A stretch of DNA of 6,631 nt from Desulfurococcales archaeon ex4484_204. Its GTDB lineage: Archaea; Thermoproteota; Thermoprotei_A; Sulfolobales; NBVN01. Under the pieces are notes generated by a model. That model made no database searches. It was not told the DNA's origin and saw only the letters and a program-made list of their open reading frames with translations. Both the position numbers and the translations under genes were made by a program. How positions within the stretch are numbered: the stretch's first letter is position 1; every line of letters starts with the position of its first letter. Location: assembly GCA_002255065.1 (NCBI GenBank), contig NJEF01000056.1:1-6631 (forward strand), given 5' to 3'. Positions 6,040-6,631 of this stretch are shown one piece after another.

Positions 6040-6123
6040 ATGGCTAATGTCATAACCCAACTCATTAGTGTACTCAGCCATAAGTTTCTAGGGGCTAAGA
6101 CCTATAGGTCGCTACAAGAATAA
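6040..6123 (+). CDS. Candidate small ORF, 27 residues
   Basis: ATG 6040 opens a 27-codon frame ending in TAA 6123. It begins MANVITQLISVLSHKFLG and ends TYRSLQE; the first 17 residues could form an amphipathic helix. TAGGTG (6027-6032) lies seven bases before the ATG, and the TATA element at 5999-6007 is correctly placed, so transcription and translation signals are both plausible. No family is recognised. It occupies half of the only sizeable spacer in the right part of the window and ends 14 bases before the stop of the convergent Cdc48-like gene. An ORF this short can easily arise by chance, and it could also be a gene remnant. Confidence 0.3.
   Translation: MANVITQLISVLSHKFLGAKTYRSLQE
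6099..6110. repeat. 12-bp perfect palindrome GACCTATAGGTC
   Basis: A perfect 12-base inverted repeat with no spacer, built of ACCTA/TAGGT plus one outer G-C pair. It lies 28 bases beyond the stop of the Cdc48-like gene on the minus strand and inside the candidate small ORF. It could be a protein binding site or a short hairpin near a transcript end; no T-run follows it. Confidence 0.4.
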
Positions 6124-6137
6124 TATGTATTAATGGT

Positions 6138-6631
6138 CTATATAGGTGTGAGCGGGTGGAGGAGGCTTCTTGGTAGTTTCTGCCTAGCTCTACGTCCCCA
6201 CTCCTCATAGAATCTAATCATTTCAATGGTCAGCGATGGAGCTACAACCTTTAAGGCGTTAAGTAGATGCTTCATGCTAACATACTCCGTATCCATATTC
6301 TCCCTTAGGGCTCTTAAAGCAGCTTCTCTTACTAGTGCTTCTATGTCTGCTCCTGAGTATCCTTCTGTTAGTTCTGCTATTCTTGGTAGGTCTACGTCGC
6401 TGTTTAGGGGGACCCTCCTAGTATGTAACTTCTCGAACCTACCCGGCCTAAGCAGAGCAGGGTCTACTAGGTCAGGCCTGTTCGTAGCACCAATAACAAC
6501 AACGTTCCTGAGCTTCTCTATCGAGTCAAGCTCCGTGAGTAACTGGCTTACAACCCTCTCCATAACGTGGGTATCCCCGTAAGCGCCCCTTATCGGCGCT
6601 ATTGCGTCTATTTCATCGAAGAACACCACGG
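6138..6631 (-). CDS. Cdc48/VAT-like AAA ATPase, C-terminal part, with an apparent in-frame deletion (partial at right edge)
   Basis: The visible 163 residues are the second half of the last AAA module of a Cdc48/p97/VAT-type hexameric unfoldase, which threads substrates using ATP. Present are Walker B (FFDEID, catalytic Glu at residue 6), the pore-proximal region, sensor 1 (GATNRPD, N50), the arginine-finger segment LLRPGRF (R61, R64), and the lid with GYSGADIEALVREAA (90-104). Walker A and the N-domain lie outside the window. Oddly, GRF is followed by EKLHTRRVPL; relatives have about 20 residues between GRF and HT (the LIYVPPPD strand and following helix), here only three, so about 17 residues of the core are missing without a frameshift. 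The extreme C-terminus (HPLTPI) lacks the hydrophobic-Tyr-X proteasome docking motif. The stop is TAG. Family is secure; whether this copy is functional is not. Confidence 0.9.
   Translation of the reverse strand, partial: VVFFDEIDAIAPIRGAYGDTHVMERVVSQLLTELDSIEKLRNVVVIGATNRPDLVDPALLRPGRFEKLHTRRVPLNSDVDLPRIAELTEGYSGADIEALVREAALRALRENMDTEYVSMKHLLNALKVVAPSLTIEMIRFYEEWGRRARQKLPRSLLHPLTPI

Noticed and set aside
6226..6582. Rightward 118-residue frame over the Cdc48-like gene
   Set aside because: Antisense to conserved AAA motifs.

Overview
The window looks like chromosomal DNA of a thermophilic crenarchaeote (Thermoprotei). The reasons are an archaea-only GatE subunit, a serine hydroxymethyltransferase of the crenarchaeal type, a Cdc48/VAT-like AAA ATPase, Arg codons dominated by AGG/AGA, short TTTAAA-like TATA boxes about 33-38 bases before start codons, GGTG-type ribosome binding sites, and very tight packing with 4-base stop/start overlaps. 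The order or genus cannot be fixed from the sequence alone.

Layout. Bases 1-1283 are the C-terminal two thirds of gatE (+), cut by the left edge. A gene for an uncharacterised protein follows (+, to 2137), with an apparent START/SRPBCC-like N-terminal half and a separate C-terminal domain. It meets, tail to tail with 4 bases between, a leftward operon: glyA (4228 to 2930) followed by a creatininase-family amidohydrolase (2933 to 2142), joined by an ATGA overlap. Upstream of glyA lies a leftward coiled-coil protein gene (4733-4320). It is divergent from a rightward TatD-like metal hydrolase (4832-5704), and the 98-base gap holds a TATA element that could serve both directions. A small leftward winged-helix protein (5967-5716) comes next and meets the TatD gene tail to tail. 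A 170-base spacer follows, with a second possible two-way TATA element, a candidate 27-residue ORF and two inverted repeats built on the same half-site. The right end (6138 to the edge, -) is the C-terminal part of a Cdc48-like ATPase.

Functions. GatE works with GatD in making Gln-tRNA(Gln) from Glu-tRNA(Gln). GlyA interconverts serine and glycine and feeds one-carbon units to the pterin carrier. The creatininase-family enzyme coupled to it may act in flavin/F420 or pterin-related chemistry (the ArfB-type deformylase is the best-known archaeal relative), but this is inference. The other genes are housekeeping or uncharacterised.

The most notable points are: an apparent in-frame loss of about 17 residues inside the Cdc48-like AAA core; an 11-codon upstream ORF that overlaps the TatD-like start by GTGA; a START-like protein with an unidentified C-terminal domain beside gatE; and shared ACCTA/TAGGT half-sites beside the winged-helix gene. 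No mobile element, CRISPR array, tRNA or rRNA was seen.
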